A model generated the notes under the pieces. That model made no database searches and was not told the DNA's origin. It saw only the letters and a program-made list of their open reading frames with translations. 64,000 nt of DNA from Otatea glauca (taxonomy: Eukaryota; Streptophyta; Magnoliopsida; Poales; Poaceae), in the NCBI GenBank assembly GCA_036346275.1, contig CM070722.1:26435336-26499335 (forward strand). Reading direction: 5' to 3'. Both the position numbers and the translations under genes were made by a program. Below are positions 45,601 through 58,207 of the stretch, piece after piece. Within the stretch, counting starts at the first letter, position 1, and every line of letters begins with the position of its first letter.

Positions 45601-46886
45601 CACATGATCGTCTGTCAGCTGGTTGAACATCGCTACATACTCAGGGTACGACACGTGTGACGTAACTGGCGTGAACGTGGGCTGCACAAGTAGTAGTAGA
45701 TGTCACGAAAGTAAACACCAGGCTGAACTATACCGTAACATACAACAGAGGTGAGATACTAACCTGGTGGTGACGCCACAGTGTCCCCATCATCGAACAG
45801 TCCATGTCGTCCCCCGCTGGCCCGTACAAGACATGCCCGTAAGGTCCAAACTCTACGTGTAGACATCCAACCTAGAAGCGCTCGAAGAACCACACCTAGA
45901 GGAGTGGGCACCCTGTGAGGATCAAGTTATCGGCGACGCATCGACAACCGTCGCACAGGGCCCTATAGGTGGTGCATAGTACAGCTAGGCCCCAAGCCAA
46001 CTGTGGGATGTCGTCCAACTCTGCATCAGCTATCGTCCTCGCATAATGGATCAAGTGCCTGTTAACGCTGCCTCTGTGGGAAGAGCATAATAGGGCCCAA
46101 TCGAAGAATCACAGCAAGTATGCCTCCAAGTGGTGTCGCACGATGTAGTCCACAGCACTGGCTGCCATCCTCTCAGGCTATAAAAACAACATATTAGTAA
46201 ATCCGAATTGTGCAGCATCATAGGAACAAATAAAATGGCAACAAAACACAACCTACGTAGAACTACGTCAGCCACTTCTGAGTTGGGCCGTGGCCTCTGG
46301 TGAACGTCTCGTAACCAAGATCAATGGGAAGCACACCCTTGAACCTCGTGAGGATCTCAGCTTGCCAATGTGGGTAGACATCGTCGGGGACAACCGCCTA
46401 CCTGATGCACGAAAGGCCCCGTTAGGTAACTGACGTCCTCCAGCGTCAGCGTCTCTCCCGCAAGGGAGTTGAAAGGTGTGCGTCTCCGGTCGCCAGCGGT
46501 CGAGAAGAGCCGTGAGTAGACTCCTATCGTAAGGGAAACTCCAGGAGGCACCGCGCCTGTTAGCGTCGTCTGCGCATGTGGCCTCCACCATCCTGGTGAA
46601 TGGTAGCAATCCAGCGGCCCACAACCTGCGTGAAAAAGAAGATAGTAAGTTCATATGCATTCACAGTACAATCCAATGGCAACACTGAGATGACTGGATG
46701 AACCTCTGTATCCACCGCGTGTCCATCCTCCACACCCTCATAGGGGTGCGCAAGCGTAGGGACGAAAGCTCAATAGGTGCTTGGCCCTCTATCGGGGCCT
46801 GTGTAGCAAAACTACGGTGAGACGCATCTATGACAGGGCCGATTAGCTCGTACTCTCACGCGGGAGTTGCACTGTCGTCCGTCATA
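45600..46886 (-). pseudogene. Plant mobile domain protein, decayed
   Basis: The start is probably ATG 46886 (MTDDSATPA, then a stop). The plant mobile domain follows in several frames: RLWAAGLLPFTRMVEA, SLLTALLDRWRPETHTF, then in the next frame GETLTLEDVSYLTGPF, then HWQAEILTRFKGVLPIDLGY and FTRGHGPTQKWL. After a possible intron at 46250-46190 come SHRGSVNRHLIHYARTIADA, ELDDIPQLAWG and CTTYRALCDGC. This domain occurs in Arabidopsis MAIN/MAIL1 silencing factors and in many transposon-borne relatives. Here it lies in line with a MULE transposase, so the transposon form is the better reading. It has at least two frame breaks and an early stop. Confidence 0.72.
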
Positions 46887-47164
46887 CCTACCATGAAAAT
46901 ATCAAACATGTTAGCAATTAACATATAAATATAAACATCATACAAGTAAGAAACAATTAGCAAACAAAATGGAAGCATAAACAAGACATGCACACACCAT
47001 TTCAGCACAAACAAAATACATTTACATATTCACATAATCAGATGTCCCACCTAAATATTATTACTCAAGAATATCAAATGTGTTCAAATACATCCACAAT
47101 ATCCAAAGGGTAAAAACATACCAATAAATTACATTACAATTGACATACATCAAAGTTTAGACAA
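46887..47164. other. AT-rich spacer between the mobile domain gene and the transposase
   Basis: No conserved frame; probably the upstream region of the mobile domain gene and the 3' end of the transposase gene. Confidence 0.4.
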
Positions 47165-49673
47165 CACTTCAATTCTGGTTCAGTGTTGGATAATACTTGA
47201 AAGTGTACCCCGTCTCCTTACATATGGAGCATTTCTTCACTCGACGGCTATATTCTGCAACATCCATATAATTCCGGATACGTATTGTTTGGCGTCGTCC
47301 TACTCAAGCTTGTCGATATCCAGAACCCACCTTGTATGCTCCCATATGCGATGGTCCGTGAATGAACCAACCACACCGATACCATACATTTCTCCGCTCC
47401 AAGTTGCAGTCACCACCTCCTTCATGAAACATTGATCTATGAATATGTCTGGATCCATACAAATGGTGGAACATGCAGCCATTACATGTGCATAAGGCCT
47501 GTGTAACAGAAGGGGCTTGTTGGATGTGCAGGAACAACTCCGCCTTCCAAGGGTGCACTCCTGTAGAACTCTATCGCGGTTCATCCTAGTCCCCATCTTG
47601 AACGCTCTGTGCATCTCCCCCTTTTTGCTTTATCTTCCATGTATGCACTGATCATATCTGAGTACATTATGTCAAGATTATTGGCAACTAACGCCTTCGC
47701 ATGACGATCCACGAAGTACTTTATAATCCCATGAAGAACTCCCTCAACTATAGCAACAAGAGGAAGAGGTCTCAGACCCCTCATCACCAATTGTACACCT
47801 CTGTCAGGTTAGTCATCATGACACCGTGCCTTGCACTGTCTGTGTCATAAAGCAAAGCCCACTTCTTCTTTGGCTCATTTTCAATCCATTAGGAGAAACA
47901 CTTCATTACCCTGCCAGTCCTCCTAACCAATTGCAGAGGGTCTGTAGGTAAGTCATAAAGCGCTACGGGGGCCTCTTCTGCACCAGGAGTCGGGTTCTTC
48001 GCAGCCTCTGTTGTATGCTTTCTCGTCAGTTCGTCTAGCTTCGCTCATAGTGAATCAAATTTCCATTGCTGATTCTGGTCGGACAACCTCTTGAACAGCT
48101 TTGTTAGAGCCTTCTTTCTGAATTGCTTATAAAATTTCACCCCCATGTGCTGCTACACCACCTGCTCTACAAATCTGTCCATGGAGTCTGCTCATCTTCA
48201 CCTTGCTACAACTGTAGAATTGCCTTCAACAACCCAAGGTGACAATCATGTATTACGCAAACCCGAGGTTGGTGGCCCACGATTCGAACTTTCACGTTCC
48301 TCATAAACCAAAGGCAGCTATCTGTGTTTCCACTCTCCACAAAAGCTAGCGCGACGGGAAGAACCTAATTGTTGGCATCTACTCATATGGCAGTCAAAAT
48401 CTGCCCCTTGTACTTCCCAGTCAAGAATGTGTCATCCATACAAAGCAACAGTCGGCAATGTTTGAATGCGTTGATGCACGCACCGAATGCAAAAAATGCT
48501 CTCTTCAGAACCATCTTCCCTAGGAAGCGCTACGAGGGCTGCTCGAAAATATCCACAACTGTCCCAACATTCCTCCCTTGAATGGCTTGAAGCATGCCCG
48601 GCAGGTTCTGGTATGAGTCTTCGTACATACCGAACCTAGCTTCAAGGGCTTTCTGCTTTGCCCTCCAGGCTTTCGCATAACTTATGGTGTACTGGAATCT
48701 CTGCTCTATTGCAAGTATAATAAAATGAGGCTCGAGATCCAGGTTGCCAATGATCTCTCTATATATTACGTTTGCAACAAAGCCTGAAGAGTTGTTTCTA
48801 TGCGATTGCATAGACTTTATCATCACACATGTATGTGGAACGACTATAGAACACTTCTAAACGGTGTCCCACTTAGGCTGGTACGCATGAACACGCTATG
48901 GGTACCCCTCCATCTCACACCTGATGTCTTAAACCCGTGGTGATGACTTAACAACCTTAAATAGTCTCCACATTGACACTGCAAATTCCTTCACAGCCTC
49001 ATGCACCTCCTACTTTTGTAAATTGTCCCCAACTGCACCTCATTCCCAGCATACTCCCTTTCAACGCCATCTCCGTCATTCACTACTATATTCTCGAACA
49101 GGTAGTCCTCCCACTCATCAGGGTAACACTCATCACGTCAAACCTGACCATCAACACAAATGTTATCATCAGATAAAGCCTCGTACTCCCGGTCCTCTAC
49201 CTCTATTATTTCCACCAACCCTTCTATATGTTCCCCTTCGTTCGCAATACCCATGGGTCCTTGCATCTGCGGTAAGGGAGTGTCACCTTGTTCATCTTGC
49301 ACTGTTTCCTCCCCCTCACCCACGTCTTGACTCAATAATGATGTATGACTACGGCTAAACTCCCCAACTTCTTTCGCAACAGCATCCATGGTCTCCTCTG
49401 CCATCACATGGCTGGAAGCAACTCCCTGAAATGTTTATGCCAACAACACTAGAAGCCATCCTCTCTCCTTAGCCACTCTTACATAAGAGCTTCATGACTT
49501 CGGCTCCTCCAGTTCTAGTAACTCCCATTACATGTACTCCCGTGATCAACATCCGACATGTTGTACAACCATCTCCTAACAGTGCCCCAAGGATGCTCTC
49601 CTGTGCATGATAAATTGCCTATCACACATGGAAAATGACCTAGTTCCACCCGTTGGGCCCCCATGTAATATCC
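47165..49673 (-). pseudogene. MULE (MURA-type) transposase, main part, with stops
   Basis: The N-terminal part enters at 49673 with HPWGTVRRWLYN. An acidic linker follows from 49407 (DVGEGEETVQDEQGDT). The conserved core begins with IKSMQSHRNNSSGFVANVIY, FQYTISYAKAWRAKQKALE and MLQAIQGRNVGTVV. The DDE-type catalytic region has MDDTFLTGKYKGQILTA (48440-48400), VALAFVESGNTDSCLWF and VCVIHDCHLGLLKA (48260-48220). The C-terminal part has DLPTDPLQLVRRTGRVM, RPYAHVMAAC and TWSGEMYGIGVVGSF, the latter like a SWIM zinc-finger region, and ends near KKCSICKETGYT. Several stops (near 48527, 48365, 48055, 47880) and frame changes show it is dead. Its first 19 codons are at 63353-63409. Confidence 0.85.
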
Positions 49674-50223
49674 CAATTTTTGACTTTTCTTGAAATTATA
49701 TTGCCATTTATGTATTTTGTGCATTTTGGGAATTTTATGGAATTTATTTGGATTTTAAACATTACTTTTGAATTTGGTCTTTTAAAAAGATATTTAAATA
49801 TTTGAAAATTTTAAATAAAATTTTATTGGAAATATTTTATTTCAGTTCCAAATATCTTAAAATATTTTTAGGAATTTTTCATAATCTTTCTAATATTTTT
49901 TCTATTTATTTCGGGCTTAAACCATGTTTAGGATTTATTTTAAATAAGAAAAGGCTTTAATTAGTTTTGGGCCAAATGGGGCGAGCCCATCGAACCCTGC
50001 ACATGCCGCATCCCACCTCGGCCCAACACTAGTGAAACCCTAGTCACATGCAATGGTGGCAGTTCGATCTTGATCGTATGGAGGAGAATACGCCACATAG
50101 CCTTTGCATGGGAGGCCGTCAGATTCATGACGCGTGTGCGCATGAGATTTCATCATTTTCGTGATGTCACCACCATCTCAAACATGGATTCTCCGCCGTG
50201 TCGGTTTGCATTCTATCTCGTGC

Positions 50224-50228
50224 ACGGG
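50224..50228. repeat. Target-site duplication of element C
   Basis: ACGGG here and at 61043-61047, an exact 5-bp match flanking the LTRs of element C; it is the only perfect duplication in the window and suggests C is the youngest insertion. Confidence 0.93.
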
Positions 50229-53108
50229 TGTCGGCAACCGGATTTGCAAATCCGAAACCCTCTATGTATACTGCACTAGTCCAGGATCACGCTAGTGCAC
50301 ACAGTGGAAACATAGATGAAATACCATTCCATACAACGAATTAACTAAGAAGAAGCAATTTATTATTGAATAAAGCAAACGACCTTAGGGTCAATGTTTA
50401 CACCATTATGCCTTAAGGGCTTAAGAAACAAATACTATTGCAGCGAAAAAGATAACTTGAGCCATTCGACATGCCACAGGTAATCGTCTGGGGAACGCCT
50501 TCCTAATTCACGTAGTCTTCATAGAATTCCTCCTCATGATATTCATTATCTCCTTCAGCAACTGATCAACAAGGGCATAAAGTTGTGAGTACAAAGGTAC
50601 TCAGCAAGCCATAGAGAATTGATGTAATATATTCATGCACGGCTTGACAAGGATGGCTATATGGTTCATTTGCAGAAAGCAATAACTTGAATTTAAATAC
50701 AATAAATAGATTGAAAGCATATTTATGAAAAGATAAATAAAAGATTGATAGATCAATGATAGACAACAAAACAACAGTGAACTCCCCGTTCACATCCCAA
50801 CAATTCCACATTCCACATTTTATGAAACACTCTATACCCGTGAAATTCACGGGCTTTGTCCATGACCATGACGCGCTATTCGAATAGTTTTACACTCTGC
50901 AGAGGTTGTACAACTTTACCCACAAGACATGAACATCTCTTTGTGCAAACGTTACTAACACACTTCCTATGGTGTGTCGCAGAGATATCATGACAAAGCC
51001 TTTACAATGCACTGTCTAAACTCGGTACTGCCCGCTAAGGTTTCGCCCATTAGGGCCCCCTCTTGCACCTTGCGAATCTACCCGTCCATCCCGAAACCCA
51101 CACCACAAACTGGCAGTACTCAAGGCTAGACATTGCAAATTAATCAGCTAGGTCTGTCCCATTCCAGACATGTGGTAGTATGGTTAGGCCCAGTTCAATG
51201 GCGCACAAGATTAAGTCCTTAAATTGTCTCAGGCAAGACATCCACATCCCAATGTGCTAGAAAGCAGCTCCTTTACTGCACGATCACTTGCCCGAGGGAA
51301 AACAATTCGTTCAACCAAGACCAATGGCAAGCCCCGCCATGGTACTACAAATTTTACAACAGTGGCTAACGGCCACGATTCAATATCTCATTAAATCAAG
51401 ATTAACATTATTCACGGTGTGACATGAATCCCAACGTATATCTAAGCATGTCTAAGCATAGCTACGTAACCCAATGTTGGTATAATGATTATGTCCAACT
51501 AGTAATGTCTCAACCTAGGTTTAACAATGGATACATGGCATCCCAATTAATCAAGGTGGCATAATGTCAACTAGGTATACATCTACTCCCATTAAATAAG
51601 CATTGATACACAAAATAGCATGCAATTGTAATAAAGTAAATTACTTTTGCAAACATAGGATCAATATGATCAAAGGATTACGACTTGCCTTGCTGATCTA
51701 GTGCTGGGTCTTGGTCTTCGAAGTCTTCGTTCGCTCCCTCGGAATTAGCGTCTACCGGAAAAGAAGCAATGAAACCATATAAATACAAAACAGAGACTCA
51801 AACAAGCTCAAAACTGAAAATAAATGGCTCTGGAAGATAGATCTTGATTTTATAAAAATTTAGAAACTTGAATCGCCTCAATCGGAGTTCGTATGACGGA
51901 GAACGAGCTTCTGGAAAATTAAATCAGAGAAAAAGGCTGAAAATCAGAAATTCGGAATTTCTCGATTTATTTTTGTACTGGAAAATGATTTATTGCGCAA
52001 TCGCTGACGTCATCAGGTTCACGGTGGACTGGGTTCATGGCACTACGCCGGTTCACCGTGCACCCGCGCACGACCGACGTCAGCGCTGACGCAGGAGCTG
52101 AGGTGGATGGCCACGCGTCGCTCATCTGGCGATCTGGACAGATCGGACGACTGGGATGCGGGGCTGCGACGGAGGTGACGCGGCGCAATCTGGTGCACTC
52201 GCAGGCAATCGGACGGCCACGGTTCGGCGAAGGAGGACGGCGACGAGCGGATGCGCGAGGCTTGCCGGCAATGGAGAAGAAGACGCGGCACACGGCGGAA
52301 GAAGCGGCAGTTTGAGCGCGGCTGCGCCCGTCGAGAGGGCTCAACGCGGGCGACTCAAAGATGCCAACGGAGACAGCGGAGGGGCAACGGCGGCAAAGAT
52401 CTGGGCGACGGAAGGTCTCGGCTCGACGGCGAACTTCGGCGAGGGCGTACGAGACACAGGCGGCTGCGCGGACGACGGGAGATGGGGCAAACGAAGGGGC
52501 GGTGCGAGGGGAACCTCGGGAGGGGTGCGGCTGTGCTTTTATAGCCATCGGGAGGCGTGCGCGACCCGGACGTCGAGGTGGCGGCGACGCGCACGGAATC
52601 CGAAGGCGGTTAGGGTTAGGGTTCGAGACGGTGGCGGCGGGGCGACGCGGAGCGATCCGAACCGCACACGTGGCGTGAATCGGACGGCCGACGCATTTGT
52701 GGTGTTTGGCGAGCGGCGAGCTGCAGCGTGAAAGGTGGGCCGAGAGGAAGCGGGTAAGGCGAAGCAGTAGGAGGAAAATGGGCTGCGGCGGGGAAAAAGC
52801 GGCCCGAGGCGTTTTGAAAAACAAACACATTTTCCAATTTAAGAAAAATTCCAGAAATTCAAATAAATGCAAATAAATTCAAATAAATATCAAATAAATT
52901 CAAAAAAATCCCTAAAAATACAGAAAAATTCCTTGGAGCATAATAAACCCAACTAAAACTGAAAATCTTTAGTTTGATGAATAGTTTAGTCAAATTAGAT
53001 CCTTTGATTAATAGAAAATTCAAATTAAGCTGGGATGAATTCAAGAAAAATGCAAATGGTTTATTTTTGAATTCAAACATTCCAAAACTCAAATTTTGGG
53101 ATATTACA
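50229..53108 (-). mobile_element. 3' LTR of element C
   Basis: 2880 bp from TGTCGGCAACCGG to GGGATATTACA. It has TGACGTCA at 52005-52012, a GC-rich block at about 52020-52810 and an AT-rich end. ORFs in the GC-rich block differ in length and frame from the partner LTR and are not called. Confidence 0.92.
52536..52543 (-). promoter_or_regulatory. TATA box of the element C LTR
   Basis: The minus strand reads GGCTATAAAAGCACAGCC, a strong TATA box in a GC-rich setting; the identical box is at 60489-60496 in the 5' LTR, which would drive the full element. Transcription would start near 60460, about 580 bp from the LTR edge, leaving more than 2.2 kb of R-U5. Confidence 0.75.
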
Positions 53109-53121
53109 AACCTCCCCCTTA
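53109..53121 (-). promoter_or_regulatory. Polypurine tract of element C
   Basis: The minus strand reads TTTAAGGGGGAGGTTTG directly before the 3' LTR; the polyprotein stop codon (53119-53121) abuts it, as in element B. Confidence 0.88.
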
Positions 53122-54479
53122 AATGGAATCTTGACCCCGAGATTCTGGCTGGCTAGGGAATAGGTGGGGAAACTCGGACTTCAGATCCTCTTCGCGCTCC
53201 CAAGTTGCTTCCTCTTCTGAATGATTGCTCCACTGGACCTTGCAAAAATGGATGATCTTGCTCCTCGTGATACGCTCTGCTATATCCAAAATTTTAACTG
53301 GTTGCTCCTTGTAGGTAAGATCCTCCTGCAAATCAATGGCTTCCAATGGCATCTGTTCCTCTAGCACACGTAGGCATTTCTTCAACTACGATACATGGAA
53401 CACATCATGGATTCCGGCAAAAAACTGGGGCAATTCTAACTTGTAGGCAACCTCGCCTCTTCGTTCCAAGATTTTGAACGGTCCCACATATCTAGGGGCA
53501 AGCTTTCCTCTTACTTGAAATCTCTTAACTCCTTTGAGAGGGGTGACTCTGAGATAAACATAGTCATTGGGCTTGAAACTCAAATCTCGACGGTGATTAT
53601 TTGCATAACTCTTCTGCTTGCTTTCAGCGATCGTTAAACGGTCTCGAATTAATTGAACTTGCTCTTCGGCTTCTTGCAGTATGGCAGGGCCAAACAATTG
53701 TCTTTCTCCCGACTCCTTCCAGTTGAGAGGGGTTCTCACTTTCTTCCATATAAGGCTTCAAAAGGCGACATTTGCAGACTGGCCTGATAACTATTGTTGT
53801 ACGAAAACTCGGCATAGGGCAAACACTTGTCACACTTAGCACCATAAGTTAAGGCACAAGCTCTTAACATGTCTTCAAGAATCTGATTCACACGCTCAGT
53901 CTGTCCATCTGTTTGAGGGTGATAGGCAGTACTGAATCTGAGATGAGTTCCCATGGCTTCATGCAGACTCTGCCAAAAACAAGAGGTAAATTGGCTTCCT
54001 CTATCAGACACTATCTTCTTAGACACTCCGTGAAGACTGACGATCCTTGACATATATAATTCTGCTAATTTATCTCCTGCATAGGTAGTCTTAACTGGAA
54101 TAAAGTGAGCTACCTTAGTCAATCGATCCACTATTACCCAGATCGAGTCATAACCTGCTTGGGTCTTTGGAAATCCAGTGATGAAATCCATACCAATTTC
54201 TTCCCACTTCCACTCGAGAATCTTCAATGGCTGCAGCAATCCTGCTGGCCTCTGATGCTCTGCCTTGACCTTCTGGCAGACATCACAAAGTGCAACATAC
54301 TCTGCAATCTCACGCTTCATACTAGGCCACCAATACCTTTCCTTGAGGTCTTGATACATCTTGGTACTTCCAGGATGAATGGAGTATAAAGTCTCATGCG
54401 CTTCTTTGAGAATCAACTCCTTAAGCTCTTTCGACACTGCACGCAAATCGCTTCTCATACCAAATAGTACCTTGTTCAT
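53119..54479 (-). CDS. Integrase and chromodomain-like tail of element C
   Basis: One frame from 54479 to 53736 holds the zinc-binding part (HPGSTKMYQDLKERYWWP, CDVCQKVKAEHQ) and the full catalytic core: DFITGFPKTQAG (Asp), VSDRGSQFTSCF (Asp) and HPQTDGQTERVNQ (Glu). The next frame, 53739-53386, has GKLAPRYVGPFKIL and ends IHDVFHVS. After a stop (TAG at 53383-53385) comes 53385-53119 with KKCLRVLEEQ and the tail VQWSNHSEEEATWEREEDL, related to the chromodomain of Tekay-type elements. The enzyme joins element DNA to the genome. One frame change and one stop separate it from being intact; either could be a read error. Confidence 0.85.
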
Positions 54480-55860
54480 CTTCGGTGAAACCTGGGGCTT
54501 TTCCTTTCTTCATATTTCTCTTAATCTCCTTGACATCAGCATCATCTACCTGTGCTTCTTTAATCTGATCTTCTAACGTAGGGCGTACTTCCAAAGTAGC
54601 TAAATAACCTTCCTGAACCAATTCCAAACTAAGCACGGAATTCCTTATAAAGGGTGGTGACTTTCCTTAATCATCAGAGTGTTGCAGTAGCTCTTTCTAC
54701 TCAAAGCATCAGCTACGACATTGGCTTTGCCTGGATGATAATGAATTCCAATGTCATAGTCCTTGATCAATTCCAACCATCTTCTTTGTCTCATATTGAG
54801 GTCGGCTTGGGTAAAGATATACTTCAGACTTTTGTGATCCGTATAAACTTCACAACGATTACCAATGAGATAATGTCGCCAAATCTTCAAAGCATGCACT
54901 ACGGTTGCTAGTTCCAAATCATGGGTAGGATAATTAACTTCATGTGGCCTTAGTTGTCGCGAAGCATACGCTACAACCTTCTTATCTTGCATTAACACAC
55001 AACCGAGTCCTTGTCGGGATGCATCACGAATATCTCAAAATCCTTCCTATTATCTGCGGGATAAGCCTTTGGGCGATTGTCAAACATTTCTTTAACTCTT
55101 GAAAACTCTGCTCACACTCTGGTGTCCAAACAAATTTCTTCTCCTTCTTTAAGAGTTGAGTGAGCGGTCTAGCTTTTCCAGAAAACCCTTCTATGAAACG
55201 GCGATAATATCCGCCATTCCAAGAAAACTTGGTTGGGGTACCGTCTTGGGTGACTCCCAACTTAGCCCATCTCGTACCTTACGAGTCAGCGGCGACTCCT
55301 TCTGCGATATGACATGTCCTAGGAAAGCAACTTCTTTCATCCGAACTCACATTCTTGAACTTTGCATAAAGTGATTCTCTCTTAGCTTAGTTAAAACTTC
55401 GCGCAAGTGATCCTCATGTTCTTCCTCACTCTTGGAGTAGATCAGAATGTCATCAATGAAAACAACAACAAACTTATCCAAATATTCCATGAATACCTTA
55501 TTCATCATGGTCATGAAGTAGGCAGGGGCATTGGTCAATCCAAAAGACATCACGGTATACTCATACTGTCCATACCGAGTAACAAAAGCTGTTTTGGGTA
55601 TATCCTCTTGTGAATCTTCAGCCGATGGTAACCCGATCTTAAGTCAATCTTGAGAACACTCGGCTCCTTGGAGTTGGTCAAACAAATCATCGATTCTTGG
55701 CAGAGGGTACTTATTTTTGATGGTGACCTCATTAAGTGAGCGGTAATCCACACACATTCTCTGAGTCCCATCTTTCTTTTCAACTAGAAGAACTGGCGCT
55801 CCCCATGGCGAAGAACTTGGTCGAACAAAACCTTGATCTTGTAGCTCTTTGATCTATCTC
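54421..55860 (-). pseudogene. Reverse transcriptase and RNase H of element C
   Basis: RT: WGAPVLLVEKKDGTQRMCVD near 55800, YPLPRIDDLFDQL, a damaged stretch at 55650-55600 where KIDLRSGYH appears in a second frame, then MSFGLTNAPAYFM and FVVVFIDDILIYSKS with the catalytic Asp pair near 55460. RNase H: VVAYASRQLRPHE, VYTDHKSLKYIFTQADLNM and ANVVADALSRK to about 54690. 55024-55260 is disturbed by several small indels. The order and residues match element B closely. Confidence 0.85.
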
Positions 55861-56400
55861 TTTACTTCGGCTAACTCATTAGCAGGCATCCTGTAAGGTC
55901 TCTTAGAAATGGGTGGTGTTCCAGGAACTAGTTCTATCAAGAACTCTATATCTCGGTCCGATGGCATCCCAGGCAACTCATACGGAAACACATCAGGAAA
56001 TTCGCTAGAGACTGGTACATCTTCCAAACTTATTCCTTTGGCACTACAAACTTTCATTCCTTCGGACTGATCTGAAGCGACTTGAACTTTTAACTTGGCT
56101 CCATCTGGACTGGTTAAGGTGATCTCTCTATTCCCACAATCCAAAACTGCTTGGTTCTTGGAAAGCCAATCCATTCCTAGGATCACATCTAGGGATTTGG
56201 TGTCTAGGACAATCAGGTTGGCTAGAAATTCTACCCTTCCAATTAATATCTTAACTTGGGCAGCCTTGGTTGAACTCAAATCGAAACGGTGATTGCACTA
56301 ATAAAATAGTCTTAAGAGGCATTGTCTTTTAATTGATGATTTGCGACAAAACTCAGAAACAAGCGAATGTGTAGCTCGAGAATCAAACAAAACCATGGCG
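55854..56400 (-). pseudogene. Protease of element C
   Basis: The active site near 56385 reads L-F-D-S-R-A-T-H-S where the family has D-S-G; on the plus strand this is CCAG read as CGAG, the same kind of change seen at CAG sites elsewhere, so a base-calling error is plausible. Further on LDVILGMDWLSKNQAVLDCG is intact, followed by the linker to RT (SDRDIEFLIELVPGTPPISK). Confidence 0.72.
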
Positions 56401-57637
56401 GATCTTTGAGTTGACTAGGAGCTTACCTAGTATGGCGTCGGTGTAGATCGGGCATCCTCGGTGGTGGCGTGATTCACACGGCCTCTTCCGGCGGTGGTGG
56501 AGTCTGGTGGCTTGATTGGGAGTGCAGGGCACTCCGTCCGATCTGGGGCGGGGTCTTGGTGGCGTAGATCCCAAGTTGAAGCGGATGGCGTCACGACTTG
56601 CTTTCTTGGGCAATTATTGGCATAATGACCAAGTTCATGATTGAAACATGTGACTCTGCGGTGGATTCTTGGTCCTCCGAGGTGGATTCTTGTTGGTCTT
56701 GAGGTTGCGATTACTGAAGGAGGCGGGCGAGTCTTTGGTGCGAGGTCTGAATGTATTCGGAGGAGTGAAACGAGCAGGCTGTTGAGCATTGGTTCTGACT
56801 CTCTGCTGATGACTCTGATGGGCTCCATGCTGCATCATCTTCCTCTTACGGGATTCTTCCAATTCACGGTGAGATTCTTCAATGAGCATAGCTTTATGTA
56901 CAAGGTGCTGAAAATCTGCATAGTCATTGCCAATGACTTGCACCTTTAGTCCTGGATTGAGTCCACGCTTGAATTTCTTCGCGAGCATCATCGTGGCTAC
57001 ATCCTCTGGGCGTGCGAGCGAGTTGAGTGAACTTATTAAGGTATTCACTCACTGACATCCCTTCTTGCTTGAGCTCTCGGAACTCATTTTTCTTCATCTC
57101 CACTTTTCCATCTGGGATATGGGAGTGGCAAAAAGCAGTGGAAAACTCTGCCCAAGTGATCGTCTGAGTGTCATCATGGGCAGCACTGTAGTTCTCCCAC
57201 CATTCAGCGGCGGTGCCCTCCAACTGATGAGCGGCGTAGAGAACCTTCTCACGATCTGTGCACTGAGCAATTGCAAGCTTCTTCTCAATGGAGCGAATCC
57301 AGTCGTCTGCATCCAATGGTTCTGAAGAGTTGGAGAAAGTTGGCGGACGAGTCCTCATAAATTCTGCTAGCTTGGACTAGAGACGAGCTTGAGGAGGTGC
57401 AGCAGCAGCTTGGTTCTGCTGGTTCAACAGTTCTTTGAGGGCAGCTGCGATGCTGTTCTGTTGATTCATCATGTTGTTTATATTACGCATCATTGTGTTC
57501 ATTAGTGATGCAGTGCGAGAAAATGTCCCATGTTTTGATCATCACTTCTTTGGTGGTGGCGGTGGTGCATTGGGGTTGGAGTTGGTGTTGGCTTTGGCAT
57601 CTCTGGTGACTGTGACCGGCTCGAGCAGTGTCAACCA
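56401..57637 (-). pseudogene. Gag of element C
   Basis: The start is probably ATG 57637 (MVDTARAGHSHQR), with a frame break before the gag domain. The domain is clear from 57358: MRTRPPTFSNSSEPLDADDW, KVLYAAHQLEGTAAEWWENY and WAEFSTAFCHSHIPDG. The frame changes near 57030. A zinc knuckle follows near 56650-56600 (TCFNHELGHYANNCP), with His in place of the second Cys. The C-terminal part is rich in Pro/Arg and disturbed by indels near 56440-56590. Confidence 0.78.
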
Positions 57638-58191
57638 TCTGAGATGCAGCACAAGGTTTGATAGGTAAGAGGGAAAAGCAGTAGACGAGTGGTAAGATCA
57701 TCTAGGGAAGAAGGTAATACCTAGGGACAAAAGAACATAGCCGAAAGGCTTCAAATAAAGAGGCAAATAAAGCTTTTTTTTAGTAAAGGTATGGTTGCAA
57801 CACCGTGCTTGGGGCAAGGGTACAACATACCAGCACACAAGCAAAGAAAATCTTATTATCACGCAGACTAAACGTAACTAAGCGAGAGGAAAAACATGCC
57901 CAAGCACCGTTGAGCACTAGGAACCTATCTTATATGGTAGTCTTCTTGGCATAATCTTGTGATTGATCCTCACCTTCTTTGGTTGAATCCTTGCGAAGAC
58001 TCGAGGCTTTGAGAAGTTTCATGAGAAAAGATCAATTTAAATTTCGAATCAATGTTTTAGCAAAGGAGAGAATAAGAACCTAAGAATAAGGCGAGAGGAG
58101 GCGAAAACTATTAAGTACCAATTTCTTTGGTTTGATTTAGAAAATAATTTTGATGACCATGCTAACTAGGATGGCGACCTACGATCGATAT
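57638..58191. other. Leader of element C between primer site and gag
   Basis: About 550 bp of purine-rich sequence on the plus strand (57700-58130) without a conserved frame. The extra ORF seen in elements A and B is not present here. Confidence 0.5.
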
Positions 58192-58203
58192 GGCTCGATA
58201 CCA
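58192..58203 (-). promoter_or_regulatory. Primer binding site of element C, altered
   Basis: The plus strand has GGCTCGATACCA, one T short of the GGCTCTGATACCA in element A, four bases from the LTR edge. The lost base belongs to a CTG triplet, as in element B. Confidence 0.78.
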
Positions 58204-58207
58204 TCTC

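Noticed and set aside
45382..45626. Two overlapping plus-strand ORFs near the zinc-finger exons
   Set aside because: They lie opposite the mobile-domain and zinc-finger region, have no family resemblance, and are likely shadows of the minus-strand gene.
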